In this document: one piece after another, positions 9,516-21,163 of the stretch | Numbering within the stretch: position 1 is the stretch's first letter | How the letters are laid out: each line of letters opens with the position of its first letter | From: Kuschelorhynchus macadamiae | Lineage: Eukaryota; Arthropoda; Insecta; Coleoptera; Curculionidae | Length of the DNA: 64,000 bases | Assembly (NCBI GenBank): GCA_030620095.1 | Contig: JAUTXW010005206.1 | Location: 310,001 to 374,000, forward strand | Reading direction: 5' to 3' | The notes under the pieces: generated by a model | What the model was told of the DNA's origin: nothing | Database searches by the model: none | The model's input: the letters and a program-made list of their open reading frames with translations, nothing else | Program-made: the position numbers and the translations under genes

Positions 9516-9935
9516 CTAAATTGATTGGCTGACTTTCTGCTCATACAGGGCGTCTGCAAAATATTCTACCTTGTTTTCAGGGTTAGAGATTATTGAGTTG
9601 TTGAGAGTATTCCTTATATGGGGCATGGGGAGTTTAGGCCCTTTGGTGAGATTTTTCGAGAGTCTAAAGTAATGAATACCTTGATCATTAAGAGCGGAGA
9701 GTTTATCTTCCCACTGCTGATTATATAAGTCTTTAAGAAGAACCTTAATTTCTTTAGTTGCTTTGTTAGCAAGACTTTTGAAATGAGGGTCTCCAGTTCT
9801 GTCAGTATTTAGAGTGTTGGAGTTATTTGATTTCTTAGCAGGTGGGTTTTGAGCGGGGGACTGAGAAAGGTTTTGTCTCTTTTTCTTTTTTTTGTTAGTA
9901 ACCTTTTGAAAATTAGAGTCAAAGTCGTCAGACAT
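9516..9935 (-). pseudogene. Jockey ORF1-pol deletion fusion
   Basis: A 139-residue open frame with two unrelated halves. Residues 1-45 are a basic, Asn/Ser-rich segment (TNKKKKKRQNLSQ) typical of the N-terminal part of jockey ORF1, the RNA-binding gag-like protein. From about residue 50, HFKSLANKATKEIKVLLKDLYNQQWEDKL onward is the region between endonuclease and RT of pol (LFRLSKNLTKGPKLPMP-like). The gag zinc knuckles and the whole apurinic endonuclease are missing, so one internal deletion joined ORF1 to pol in frame. Confidence 0.65.
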
Positions 9936-10004
9936 GTGTTCGTCCGAAATATCACTGGAAGCGTTATGATTAGAGGATTGGGAAGAAGGAATACAATTTG
10001 AGTG

Positions 10005-10229
10005 CTAATTTTCGTACCTTTTAAGTTCAAAGACGAGCTTGTTCACTGTGCTGGTCAATTTTTCTAGTTGAGCATCTTTTTCTTGGATTGTCTTAAGGAA
10101 ATCTTCTTGCATCTGTTTCTGCATGGCCTCGTTGGATAAAATTAAATTTTCGGTATAAATTTTCAATTCGTTATAGTCTTTGAGTGTTGGGGAAGGCTCC
10201 CCCTTATCACCCATCACCGCGCTATGCAC
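10005..10229 (-). pseudogene. Jockey ORF1 N-terminus
   Basis: Starts MHSAVMGDKGEPSP and forms a short coiled coil (MQKQMQEDFLKTIQEKDAQLEKL), as at the N-terminus of several jockey ORF1 proteins. It ends at a stop at 10005, after which the next ORF1 piece follows in another frame. Either Met 1 or Met 6 could be the start. The upstream 300 bp carries a TATA-like site and heat-shock-type motifs. Confidence 0.55.
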
Positions 10230-10249
10230 TAGGCGTAAGTAAATTTAAC

Positions 10250-10558
10250 TGATATCAGGACGCTCTTGTTCGCACGGAGTTCACAAACTAGTTAACAACT
10301 CAAGGGCAACGTCTGCTCCGTACTGTAGCAAACAATATACGCTTATTTATAACTTTTTATAGATTTGTCGTAAATAATTAAAACTTCTGACTTTAATCTA
10401 AATGTGGCCTCGCGGCGCGCATATATAGCCTTTAGAAAAGAATGGAATGATCTAGAAAATTCTAGAATAATCTAAATACTACAGGGTGAGAAGAATTGAG
10501 CCTAACAGAACATTCGAGAACGATTTTTGACACTATCAAAGTCGTTACATAGATACAT

Positions 10559-10560
<2 letters not shown>
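10250..10560 (-). promoter_or_regulatory. TE 5' region with two heat-shock-type elements and TATA-like site
   Basis: GAAAATTCTAGAA at 10455-10467 and GAACATTCGAGAA at 10508-10520 both fit GAAnnTTCnnGAA, three perfect inverted pentamers of the heat-shock factor site. On the minus strand a TATA-like GCTATATATGCG lies at about 10430-10419, some 25-35 bp downstream of the nearer site. Then come a short leader and the ORF1 start at 10229. Whether this is the jockey 5' region or part of an LTR is open. Promoter function is inferred. Confidence 0.5.

Positions 10561-10561
<1 letters not shown>

Positions 10562-10631
<70 letters not shown>
10562..10631. repeat. (TA)n microsatellite
   Basis: About 70 bp of uninterrupted TA. 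Confidence 0.97.
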
Positions 10632-10638
<7 letters not shown>

Positions 10639-10639
10639 A

Positions 10640-11158
10640 AACCGACCTACTCATCGATTACTTCGCGATGGTTTGACCAATTTAAATTTTTAATTAAAAC
10701 CCGTATGAAAAGCACAAGGAAGTAAAAAATTTCGTTCTAGCAGTAAGTGCATTTGTATTTTCGTAAATAAGAAGTTAACAAGATACTTTTAAATCTGATT
10801 TAAAAGCAAAAATATTTGTTATTATAATTAAAATCATAATTCTTAGAATGTCAAACAATTAGGTTAGGAACCAAGTGGTATATAAAAAAACGCAGTGTTA
10901 CGTACTTCATGGAATATTTTGTTACGTCAAAATATTTAAATTGCCTTAAGTATGTTTTAAAACGAAAGAAAAAAAGTTATGGGTTTCTAGGAACAATTTT
11001 ATGAGACAAAATAAATTTTAATATCTAACATTATAGTCTCCTTTTTTGGGTCTGATACTGTGCTGAAGGGGAAACAGTTTGATTATATTTATCAACAAAT
11101 ATTATTTGTCTAATTTTTGTGGAATTAATGGGTACACAGTAAATATTTAAAAAATAAA

Positions 11159-11160
<2 letters not shown>
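10640..11160. other. Unassigned sequence
   Basis: A+T-rich, no coding or repeat structure recognised. Confidence 0.4.

Positions 11161-11161
<1 letters not shown>

Positions 11162-11214
<53 letters not shown>
11162..11214. repeat. (TA)n microsatellite
   Basis: About 53 bp of TA. Confidence 0.97.
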
Positions 11215-11218
<4 letters not shown>

Positions 11219-11623
11219 TTAGGTTAGGTGTGGTTAAGTGAGTTTATGCTTACAGAATTCAAATTTTTATTGTTAGAATTTTTTGGGATATCTTAAACGA
11301 TGTAAGGTTAGATTAGTTTTTTTATTGATTTAAATTCATTTTGGGTTACACTTAAAAAAATATATTACACTAAAAGAATAGCTCATGAAAGAGCAAATAT
11401 TTGGGCTACTTAGGGTTAGATTTTGGTTACCTGCAATAAATAAATAAATTAACAAATACAAGAAAAATACTATAATTTTGCAAAAAATAAAATGTTACGT
11501 TTATAACACACAACAAACTTATTAATCAACTTTTATATTAATTCGATGTGTGTATTATCTATAAACTGCTAAAACTTAAGCTTAAATTTGTAAAGACGAC
11601 GTTTTGACAACACATGTCAAGAA
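11215..11623. other. Unassigned sequence
   Basis: A+T-rich with short G-rich motifs such as TTAGGTTAGGTG; nothing recognised. It ends at the target duplication of the next element. Confidence 0.4.
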
Positions 11624-11631
11624 ACCAAAAC

Positions 11632-12783
11632 TAGGGATGTCATTAACCGGTGGTTAAAACCAAAAAACCGGTGTTTCCTATTCTAAGGGTTTTGTTTTGT
11701 AGTGATTACTTAAGTATACAGCCTGGGTTATAGATTGAAAAAGTTTGCGTGTTGCGTCGTTCGTTTCAGCTATGCGTTTTCGCTGGTTTTTACCCCGTCT
11801 TATGGAATGACAACGTTTGCGCTTTGCGTCGCCTGTGGAACTGACCTTACTTTTATGTTTATATTTATCACCTTTTTTGTTTGTTTTTAAGTTTATGGGC
11901 GTTTTTTTTTCAAAATCATTGTAATGATGCCTAGTAAAGATCAGGCAATGTGGACATATTATGTGTGCCGCAGCTATATAAAGTTATTGAAAAGAAGGTG
12001 ACGAGTTCAGCTGTTAATTGGGGTAGAAATACTTAAAACTCCTACCAGTATTATCCGAAAATTAAATATAATAACCCCAAGCAGTTTTTTTTAATGAACC
12101 AGGATGTTATTTATATATATTGATGTCAAATTTATTACGAAGGACGATCGTTTTATCCAGCAATTTCATTGGTTGCAGCTTAACGCAAAAGTCGATTTAT
12201 GCTAGTTGCTTCCGTCAAAGTTAAAGATCACCAGGGACGAGGAAACCCAAACTAATAAAATGTAGCTTAACAACTCCTTTTTTATTTGTAGCAAATTGTT
12301 ATTTGTTTGTTTTGTTATTGTTACTCAATCTATTAAATGGCTATTAGTGATTAAGAGAGCAAAGTGAGCTAGAAATTTACTTGCTGTCTAGCGAGAGCGG
12401 CAATTTCACTTTGTACACGAATTACACACATAATTTTTTGGGAAAATACTTATATAAATTGAGAATTAAATTACTGAAAGGATTTTTATAAACCGAGTAA
12501 AAAAATATTGCTGGGTCGATTGAAAATCATATCTACTGTTTATGTATGTGAACGTTTTTAGCTTTATTATCATTTGTTTTGTATTTAACTTATGTATGTG
12601 ACGTTTTACATTCTTTAATATATTTTTTGCAATAATTATTCTGGTGTTACTAAAAAAATAAGCGAACAACCGATTAACCGGAAAAACCAGTGTTTTGTAT
12701 CAGTTATAACCGAGCAGTTATTCTCGGTAGTAAAATAACCGGTTAACCGAAAAACCGGTGTTTTTTAAATTTTGACATCCCTA
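11632..12783. mobile_element. Non-autonomous hAT-like transposon with 8-bp target duplication
   Basis: The element begins TAGGGATGTCA and ends TGACATCCCTA, an inverted pair of 11 bp with one mismatch. It is flanked on both sides by the identical 8-mer ACCAAAAC (11624-11631 and 12784-12791). An 8-bp duplication is the hallmark of hAT transposition. Inside each end are clustered CCGGTT/AACCGG motifs (11648-11683; 12675-12760), like hAT subterminal transposase sites. The 1152-bp interior has no long frame; a short MPSKDQAMWTYYVC near 11925 could be a decayed BED-finger start but is too short to claim. Confidence 0.85.
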
Positions 12784-12791
12784 ACCAAAAC

Positions 12792-13080
12792 GTAAACATC
12801 AGAAAAATAAGGTTCCAAAAATGACGTAGTTGCGTCAAAGTCTGCTAATTTAAAATAATGCTGGGGGCTCTTTCGTGTTGTCTATTTATTCAAAGGTATA
12901 AAGCATTAAAGCACAAGTTTATTTCGATGAATATCTGTATTTGAAATACATTTCTGATGGGACGAATTTCCCAAGAATTGAATTAATAGTTTAATATTTA
13001 ATTTAAAAACAGAATTGGCAAATCGGCAAGTGGCAATGACTTAATAACTATCGCAATTTGGAATATTTGGATAGTATGAT
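12792..13080. other. Unassigned sequence
   Basis: No feature recognised. Confidence 0.35.
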
Positions 13081-13084
13081 TGAA

Positions 13085-13200
13085 GATGCAATTAATCGAT
13101 TAATCAATCATTTGATTAATCGGTTGATCATAATTAGTGATTTGATTAAATCAGCAAGAAATAATTGATTAATCAGTAACCGATTAATCGACCGATGATA
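13085..13200. repeat. ATTAATCG-rich interspersed motif cluster
   Basis: GATTAAT or ATTAATC occurs about ten times in 115 bp in both orientations (for example CGATTAATCAATC, GATTAATCGG). This looks like subterminal repeat sequence of a DNA transposon, but no terminal repeats were found. Confidence 0.5.
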
Positions 13201-15260
13201 ATGAGATAATGACAACTATCAATATCATCGACAATGACTAAAAAAAAAAAGATCATGATTCATGAATTTTATGTTGCAGTAAATTGGGTATAGGCTTCCA
13301 CTCTTTTTCTTTTTCTTCCACAACTTAGCCAACTGCTCAAGGTATTACACCCCTGGCGTAGTTTAACGTTTGTTCTTGCACAGCACGGGATTTCACTTTC
13401 TGGTAGTTGTTTTTATATAGACTTAATTCATAACCAGTGCCAAAGTTTATTGAATAAAAATATAAGTTGCCGCACTGGGCCATCGGCACTTTGAAAATGT
13501 CAGATAAAAGGCGAGCCGCCTAATTTCAAACTCGGTCGACACTGGCTCCTGTTACCGAGCTGTTTAAAAGTAGTTTGGCTTCGCGCTAAGAATTTTTATC
13601 TACCAGGGAATTTCAAAAGTATAAATAATAATTTTAGACAAAAATTACTGAGTTGAATTTTGTCGTCGGACTAGTTTTATTTTACTTTACAGTTTTAAAT
13701 GTTATTTAAATATAGTAAATTTAATATTAAATTGTTACTTACCTGGGTTCGATGTATTTGGCCCTAAATTTCACTTGCCCAAACCTACATAACACATAAC
13801 CGTCCTTGGCGCTAACAGTCGAAATCCCGACACATTGGAATACATGGAATTGGTCGTTGGCCTTAAACGTCGAAATACATAAACATGCACGCCAATGACG
13901 TAAGAAACTTCTGTCGCTGTTGCCAAAGTGCATTATTCTTCAAATGAAGTACATATTTCCGGCAATATTAGTAATATTGTGTTTTTTCATTTATGTTTGA
14001 TAACATGTTATTAATATTCCTGAATAATAAGTTTTAAACGTTCTCAAAGAATTACCTAGTTTATAAAAATAGCAAATAGCTACGTATTAATTCTACTGCG
14101 ACCGTATCAGTGTTAGGACACAATAAAATAAGTTTTACTAACATGACGAAACATGCCTGTAAATTGTTAGTTGGTTCGGTTGTGAAACGTGCAGAAATAA
14201 TATACAAGCTTTTACTGTGTTCCCGATACGTTCTGAATTCTCAGTTTTTCGCCCATTTAAATGTAATTTCAAGAACGAGATTACTAGAAAGTTAAATTTA
14301 GCAATTGAAAGGGACTCTCAATATTAGGGCAGCAGAAGGTATATTGTAATGTACAAATTTCATATTGGTAAGCCACCTAGATTCTTTTTTTTGTGTTTAC
14401 ATCTATTTTCTTAAATGTTTCTCTTCGGATTTTCTACAATATATCGGTTTTTTTAATGTATAGTGCACACTGTTAGTTAAAAGAAAAACCTCGACAAAAA
14501 CATTTGTATTTGGTTGATGATGATTATGATATATAGTTGTATTTGCATTTTTAGGAAAACCAAGTAAATTCATGGATGTATCATCCATAGTGGGTTCCAT
14601 CTTGGCAAATCGGGGTATGAATCTCAGGCAACAATAAAAAATGAAAATCAGCTTGCATATAAAATTATGAGTAGACAGACAAAGCAGTGAGGAATGGTTC
14701 CATGATCTATCTGAGAATAAATATAGAACTGCTGAACTTGTTATAAAGATAACTTTTAGAAAAATTTGTTAAATAGGTAGCAAAATAAAGTGCTTTGAAG
14801 ATTTTTTTCACATGAAGAGATCCATATACTTATCATTTTTAAAAAGATAACTATTACTCTCATACAGGGCCGTGCTTACCCTAGACTTGGCCTGGGACAA
14901 ATTTATTTGGGTCTGCATTTTCAAAAAAGGCAACCTATTTTGTCAATGTTTACAAAATTTTAAACACTTGTTTCTTTGATGTTGGAAAACCCCTCGGAAA
15001 CCGTAAGGTATTTTGATGATCTCCATTTCTTGAGTGATTTAAATGAACAGTTCATTCATACTAGGCTCTACCCATAAGCAGGACGTAATCTGTATATAAA
15101 AGTTAACATGATTATCTGGGGCACAGAATTCTCTTTCAATAAGAATTTTTGGTTTACTTTTATGCCTTGAATACATTTTATTTTTAGTGGTAATATATAT
15201 AATTTTATACATCCGACTAGAGGACCCTTATGAAATAAGAAATTTGGTGAAGTGTCATAA
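13201..15260. other. Unassigned A+T-rich sequence
   Basis: Short frames of 61-65 codons (13739-13933 minus, 14110-14295 plus, 14403-14600 minus) show no family motif and are probably chance. CAGGGCCGTGC at 14865 resembles a hAT terminus, but no partner end was seen. Confidence 0.35.
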
Positions 15261-15269
15261 CCAAATCAT

Positions 15270-15700
15270 TCCTACCCCTGTGTTGATATTATTGGAGATA
15301 TGCCTATTTCTAGAAATTAAGTTTCCATCTTGAAAAGAGTTTATAGTGTTGAAGACTTGGGAGTGCTATTGAATTCCAAATTTACTTTTGCCAAACACAT
15401 ATATAATATCACGAATAGGGCAATAAAACTATTAGGCTTTATTTTAAGATGTCTTTGACCTTTCAGCAATGTGTATGTTCTAATAGAGTATTTTGTACTG
15501 TGCCATCTGGACTTGTTTTTTTAAAATTCTTAACGATTTTATTAAGTCACCTTCCTTCTTATGTAAAATAAACTCATGTTTCTGTCAGATCAAGACAGGG
15601 GCCATTATTTCAGACTAAATTCCACAGAATTTGATAGGTTGCACTTTGATTTTGTAATTTGTTAAGTCTAAAAATGTTAATGCTATTTTCTGTTCATATA
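15270..15700 (+). pseudogene. CR1/L2-like LINE C-terminal RT scrap
   Basis: In the plus strand, across several frames: VEDLGVLLNSKFTFAKH (the LGV thumb block that follows YADD in LINEs), NRAIKLLGFILRC, then the C-terminal patch SRQGPLFQTKFHRI. These correspond to the post-catalytic part of CR1/jockey-group RTs. No palm blocks remain. It runs opposite to the larger LINE at 16.1-18.0 kb and looks like a separate older insertion. Confidence 0.6.
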
Positions 15701-15892
15701 TTTCGACAATCTATATTTCGTTCACTATATTGCCAGGAAAAAAAGTCCGTTCTATTTTTTATAAAAAATTCTGTTTGGATAACAACGCTTTCTGAAGTAG
15801 ATATTGTGAAGTAACTCCCCCCAAGCGAATCCCATACCCTGTGTCTGTGAAGTCAAAGCCAAACTTATTCTTAATTACCTAATCACAAAAAT

Positions 15893-15916
15893 ATATTTAT
15901 TTATTTATTTATTTAT
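15893..15916 (-). repeat. (AAAT)n LINE 3' tail
   Basis: Tandem ATTT on the plus strand reads as (AAAT)n on the minus strand. It sits about 180 bp downstream of the LINE C-terminal coding region, as expected for the simple-repeat tail of CR1/I-type LINEs. Confidence 0.65.
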
Positions 15917-16099
15917 TCATTATAAGGCACCTACAGCATATATTTGCCAATTACTGACACCACTACCTAAATATTTACAAAATAACTGTACATTCTTGCT
16001 CTAAATACTAATACAGTATAAAAACTAACTAAGTTTGTTCCTGAGTTGCCAATAATTTAATCCCTATGGCCGCCCTATACTGCTCCAAACTGAGAGTAG

Positions 16100-16423
16100 C
16101 TAGGTCCAAATCACTTGCAAATCTATTAAACAAGTCATTCTGTAGACAGGTGAGTTCTTATAAAGTTGCGTCCTGGGGAATTGCAGGTAGAATGTATTTC
16201 TATTTCTTGTATATCCAAAAGTAACCAAAAATGGCAGCTGAGATATTATATCAGCATTATCTACACGATTTTTCAATAATTTGTAGAAGTGCACCAAACA
16301 TATTTTTATTCTACAATTCACGAGTGATAGTCTATCAAACATAGACAATAATTGATTGTGACTATACCCTTGAGGAGGATAATAGCCATATCTTTTGTAA
16401 AATAGGTATTTAAGAAATTTTCT
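16100..16423 (-). pseudogene. LINE C-terminal region
   Basis: The frame contains MSMFDRLSLVNCRIKICLVH, a typical LINE C-terminal patch (LS..RR....FLYKLL) followed by FLVTFGYTRNRNTFYLQFPR. A stop or frame change near 16424 separates it from the thumb region. It ends about 180 bp before the (AAAT)n tail. Confidence 0.65.
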
Positions 16424-16660
16424 CTAAATTCTTTCAATAGACTTAATCCAGATTTCATATTGAGGGGACCATATTATGCAGCCATAATTGAGTTCAGGCA
16501 ATACAAGGCTATCAAAGAGCTTAAGGCATACATCTACATGAAAGCACCTGGTGGATCGGACAATGAAACCCATTATTTTATGTGCCTCATTGTTTTTTGT
16601 CACTATGTGTTCGGTAAAATTAAGTGTGTTATCTAAAGAAACACCTAAATTCTTTTGCAT
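16424..16660 (-). pseudogene. LINE RT thumb region
   Basis: Contains KNLGVSLDNTLNFTEHI and SLVLPELNYGCIIWSPQ, the conserved LGV and YG..IWSP blocks following the palm. It continues the 16694-17791 frame after a break of about 30 bp. Confidence 0.8.
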
Positions 16661-16693
16661 ATTACAAGGTTGTAATACAACATTATTAATCTT

Positions 16694-17791
16694 TTATTCA
16701 GAATTGACAACATTCTTGTTTAATGAAAATGTCATTTTTGCACATTTTTTTGCATTTAATTTAAATCCATTTTCATTACACCAAAAACACATATTATCGA
16801 GGTCATCTTGCAATCGATCACAATCATCATCATTTTTAATCTCTAAAAAAATCTTAAAATCATCCGCGAATAATAATGCTCTTGCATTCTTAACAACTTG
16901 GCACAAGCCATTAATAGAAATTACAAATAAGAGCGGACCCAAATTTGAGCCTTGAGGAACTCCAGACGTACTACTGTACATTTCAGATCTTGCACCCCTT
17001 ATTTCAACATATTGTTTCCTGTCACATAAATATGAACTAAGCAAGGACACCAAGTTATTCCTCACATTCATTTGTTTTAAAGACTTGATGACAACACTAT
17101 GTTTTATTTTATCAAACGCTTTTTCAAGATCTGTGAAGATTACATCTACCTGATTTTTCTTATTGAAAGCTTCATGCAAGTATTGAACAAAAGCCGTAAG
17201 ATTTGTCATTGTGGACCTGTTTGGTAAAAAGTCATGCTGATGGGCAGAAATACAATACTTCACCTCATCATAAAGCCTATTGAATATCACTATCTCATAT
17301 ACCTTAGAGATGGCATTTATTATAGATATAGGCCTGTAATTTGCTAGTTGTTCTTTTGAACCACTTTTGAAGGCCGGTATTACTTTAGCGGTCTTCCAAA
17401 TAATAGGAAATGTTGTAGTTCGAAGACTTACATTAAAAATACGAGATAGTGGCTTTAGCAAGAATTCCTTACAGCACTTGATGACATATCCAGGCACCCC
17501 ATCAGGCCCTATGGCTCTATTCCCCTTTAGTTTATTAACTGCCTCTAGAACCTCATGCTCAGTGATAGGTAGTTCACAAAAATAATCTTTTACGTGACAA
17601 GGTTTTGTCGGCAATTGTTCCGCCGCGGAGAAAACAGAACTGAAGAATACAGAAAAACCATCCACTATGTCTTTAGTACCCTTAAAAGAAACATTCTCAT
17701 AGTACATCTCTTCAGGCATATCATTATCTCTCTTTTGCGATTTTATGTAGGACCAAAAATATTTTGGATCCACATACAAACTACCGGCCAC
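16694..17791 (-). pseudogene. LINE reverse transcriptase, 365-residue open frame
   Basis: Reverse transcriptase of a CR1/jockey-group LINE; it would copy the element RNA at the target. Order of blocks: pre-RT region, KLKGNRAIGPDGVPGYVIK (about residue 87), TTFPIIWKTAKVIPAFKSGS, NYRPISIINAISKVYE, FTDLEKAFDKI with the first catalytic Asp (about 220), GVPQGSNLGPLLF (about 280), ALLFADDFKIFL with the catalytic FADD (about 308), and a Cys-containing post-palm region. The catalytic residues are all present, but endonuclease and the C-terminal parts are cut off. The start Met is internal. Confidence 0.9.
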
Positions 17792-17794
17792 ACG

Positions 17795-17995
17795 CTACAT
17801 GTATTGATTGTAGGCAGCTCTGATCTTAGATTTAACAAGACGTCGAGTATTCTTATATTTAATCAAGCAATATGCCGACTTGGTTTTCCGGTATCTCTTT
17901 TTTTTATGTAATGAATGTTTTGTTTTACTATCTCTATTCGTTTGGTGACTAAAATTTGGATGGACTATAATATTATTTTCCAATTTTAGGTGCAT
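17795..17995 (-). pseudogene. LINE pre-RT basic region
   Basis: A 66-residue Lys/Arg/Asn-rich frame ending KSKIRAAYNQYM. It lies directly 5' of the RT frame and is separated by one stop. Its composition fits the linker between endonuclease and RT. Confidence 0.55.
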
Positions 17996-18000
17996 TTTTT

Positions 18001-19235
18001 AAAGTCGGTTTTATTTTTTTATACATTTTTTTATTTCTTCCTTTTTAGTTCTATTTATTTGAGTTTTATTTTAAAAGTCATATTTAACAAATAACCATAT
18101 ATAATATCTATGTAACTTCCTGATAAAATGGTGAACGCTATTTTTACGATGAATAAATATTTAATATAGCGTCATACTTTTTTACAATATGCTAGCTGTG
18201 GGACCCCTCGGGCAATATCCCGAATATTCCCTGAAAAGTTCATCGAAATTGTTGAAACCATCGCAGAGTAATCGTTGTACATACATAAAAAAATGCATAG
18301 GGTGAAATTGATAACCTCCTTTTATGAAGTCTGTTAAAAGTTGCATTAATATTTGTGACATGGCAAGCTAAACAAAATAAAGAAAATGCCTGTATATCCA
18401 CCATTTTTTGTCCAATTGTAAATATTTAAAAACTGACATTCATAGAATTTAAAGTTTTATTGGAATGTAAAAATGCATAAATGGCACAACTTCTGATATA
18501 TCTATAACATGCGTAAGATAAAGCTGGAATATACTTCCACAAATAAGCATTTAGTTTGATCATTTTTTTTGAAATTATATAAGCTCATTATTTAAATATA
18601 ATATGTAGTTTTTTTTCGTTTTCTTTTTAAAATTCAAATAGCACAAGTTCACCAGTACCTGGTTATTTTTCGAAGTAGTGCCATATCTATTTCATTCATT
18701 TTTTTTTAATAAGTGTATTAATGTTTTGGAAAGTAATTAGGAATTTTGTTTATTTTTAGTATGCCCAAGGATGACCATTATGTAATAAGATCACCAACAA
18801 GATGTAAGCTCTAGAAAGTAAGAAAATGATATCATCTTGGACTGTGTCATTGATTAAAATCTGGCCTTACTAGCTACACCGATTCAGTTATTACCAGGGG
18901 CGAGACAAGTGAAAACAACCTCTTTGTGAGTTGAGAAAACTGATTACATCATAAGATAATATTTGCTGTATTGTGTTTTAAATAAAATTTATGTTTAATA
19001 TAATCTTAGGTTTAGATTTATTCTGAAAATAAGCTATATAAGGACTCATTCACCATTTTGTGAAGTAGGTTTTATTTATGCATTTACAATGTGTCGGACT
19101 TATTTATGAATAGACTTTTACTTCTTAAAACTTTTTATTTCTTTAAACTTTTTATTGTTTTATTTTCTAGCCGTAATAGTACACTCAAATAATCTATGCT
19201 AATTTAATTAAAATTTGGATGATTAATTGATGTAA
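18001..19235. other. Unassigned A+T-rich sequence
   Basis: No ORF, repeat or terminal structure recognised. Confidence 0.35.
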
Positions 19236-19239
19236 TTGA

Positions 19240-19640
19240 ATAAATTAGTTTTCTTTACATTGAAAGTCAGTTTAAAATTATCCAAAAACCATTTAACCTT
19301 CTTTATGTCCTTAATTAATAAATCCTACACTTCTTCCCATGTATTACTGGGAAAAATCAAAATGGAGTCATCAGCATAGGCAACCACTTTACCCCCTTGT
19401 GCCAAGATTACAAAGAGTGTTGATATATATGTTTAAAAGCACTGGACCCAGCACTGTACCTTATGGTACTTCAATTTTGATTTCTTTAGGCTGACGCAAA
19501 GCTCCTACTTTAACATAATTAGATACATTTTGAAAACATTCAACATGGATCCTCTACATCATATAGCTATCCACAATGTCCAGTAGCATAACCTGAGGGA
19601 TTGTGTCAAATGCCTCACAATAATTAGAAACTTACACAGA
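19240..19640 (-). pseudogene. LINE reverse transcriptase scrap
   Basis: Read on the minus strand with breaks: a residual AFDTIPQVMLLDIV palm block, then GTVLGPVLLNIYINTL, then VVAYADDSILIFPSNTWEE carrying the catalytic YADD, then KWFLDNFKLTFNVKKT. The blocks are in the right order and spacing for a jockey/CR1-group RT. Stops interrupt the frame. It is a different LINE from that at 16-18 kb, judging by the residues around YADD. Confidence 0.75.
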
Positions 19641-21040
19641 TGTATAACTTTTACAAATATTTGTGATTAAATACACAAAACGATTTAAAGTATATGATTT
19701 TTTAAAATATAGCTATTATTATTACATCCAGGGTTAGGCTAACTCCAGACCGGACTTAGAAAAAATTCATACAAACTCTCTACATAAACTTAATTAAAGT
19801 TATCATAGCAAAAATACAGTTGTCTGTATTTTAAAAACAAAACAATCTATCTTGTTAATCTTTTCAGAATTTGAAAGCTTGCTTATTTAGCTTTAAGAAG
19901 CCAGTTATTTTGATTACTTCTTCAATTCGTTAAAATTAGTTCGTTCACACCTTAGCTTCAAAAACCACCTATCATATTTGGTGAAAAAAAGGGGTAGCAG
20001 TAATTAATTTCTTATGAAATTATTTGTAGTCAGACTTAAATTATTCATATTGTAAAAAAGTGATATGATTTGTACAATTTTAATCAAAACCAATGCAAAC
20101 TAAGCCTCAAAAATGATCATTGGAAATTAAATATCAGTATTTTTTTATTGTAAAGTTAAAAAACTCACAAAATTATATGTAGCTTCATTATGCAATGCAA
20201 AAAAAATTAAAGAAATATGGATCACTAAAACATCTGTTGTATAGTTAATAATTATGGTCTGTTGCATTTGAAGAAATTGAAAAAGCAAAACATAATTATA
20301 GGCTCTGTTTACCATATCTGTGTTGGGCCCTGAATAATGTCACACCAACTAAGTTATTTGTTTGAAAGAAATTGTTTTTGAATAATTTTAATAGGAAAAG
20401 TGGATTTTATTGTATTTAATAAATCAGTGGTTCACCTGCCCAGACCCCTTGACTTATTCCAATTCCAGGCCTCAATATTTAACTCTTCCCCCTGTGTACT
20501 GAATGGTAAAGCATTTTATCACCTTAACAAAAATATCCAACCTTATATCTTAGTTTTTGTTATTTGAATTAATCTGTGCAGGTAATTTTTACCCAACTTT
20601 CAAAAAGAAGGTTATCAATTCGATCCTATTTTTTTGTGTATGTACATCGACTACTTCTGATTTGACCAATTTGGATGAAAATTTCAGGGAATATTCAGGA
20701 TATGTGGTCAGATCAGATCAGTGGTCCCATAGCAAGCATATTAAAAATAGGGAATGGTACAATTTTGAATTGTTAATATGAGGGCCCAAGACAATATATG
20801 TTACGTTCACCATAGTATCAGGAAAAAAATATGCCTGGTAATAGTATGATTTTAGAGTTCTTAATGTCCCAAAGTTCAATTTTACTCATCATTTAAATTT
20901 TGACAGTGAATATAGCTAGTTTTCTATAAATGTGTAGAGATGGCATATTTTATACAATATTTATACAGTGATTGTCGTTAGCTACTTATTCATTTTCTTA
21001 GGGATGTCTATAGGTCGTCTATATTCACGCAACCCGTTCA
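19641..21040. other. Unassigned A+T-rich sequence
   Basis: Nothing recognised. The 74-codon plus frame at 20557-20781 has no family motif. Confidence 0.35.
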
Positions 21041-21142
21041 TTAAAAATTTTTGATGATGCCATTTAGATAAAAATTTCAAATTTTGGGATTAAGGTAAGG
21101 TGAAGGGGTACTTCTTTTCTGAAATATTTTCAACTTCCTGTC

Positions 21143-21163
21143 ACTTCCGGTTTAACCGGAAGT
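21143..21163. repeat. 10-bp perfect inverted repeat
   Basis: ACTTCCGGTT, one base, AACCGGAAGT, within the mariner-like element's left part. Confidence 0.7.

Larger units (their letters stand above)
15893..18000 (-). mobile_element. 5'-truncated CR1/jockey-group LINE
   Basis: A minus-strand LINE spanning a pre-RT basic region, RT, thumb, C-terminus and simple-repeat tail. The endonuclease that should lie above 18000 is absent, so the copy is 5' truncated, the usual result of incomplete target-primed reverse transcription. It has the longest undamaged RT frame on this side of the window. Confidence 0.8.

Noticed and set aside
14865..14900. CAGGGCCGTGC as a hAT terminus
   Set aside because: No inverted partner or 8-bp target duplication could be found nearby.
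16551..17911. Plus-strand frames of 72-134 codons
   Set aside because: They are antisense shadows of the LINE reverse transcriptase, which has all RT blocks on the minus strand.
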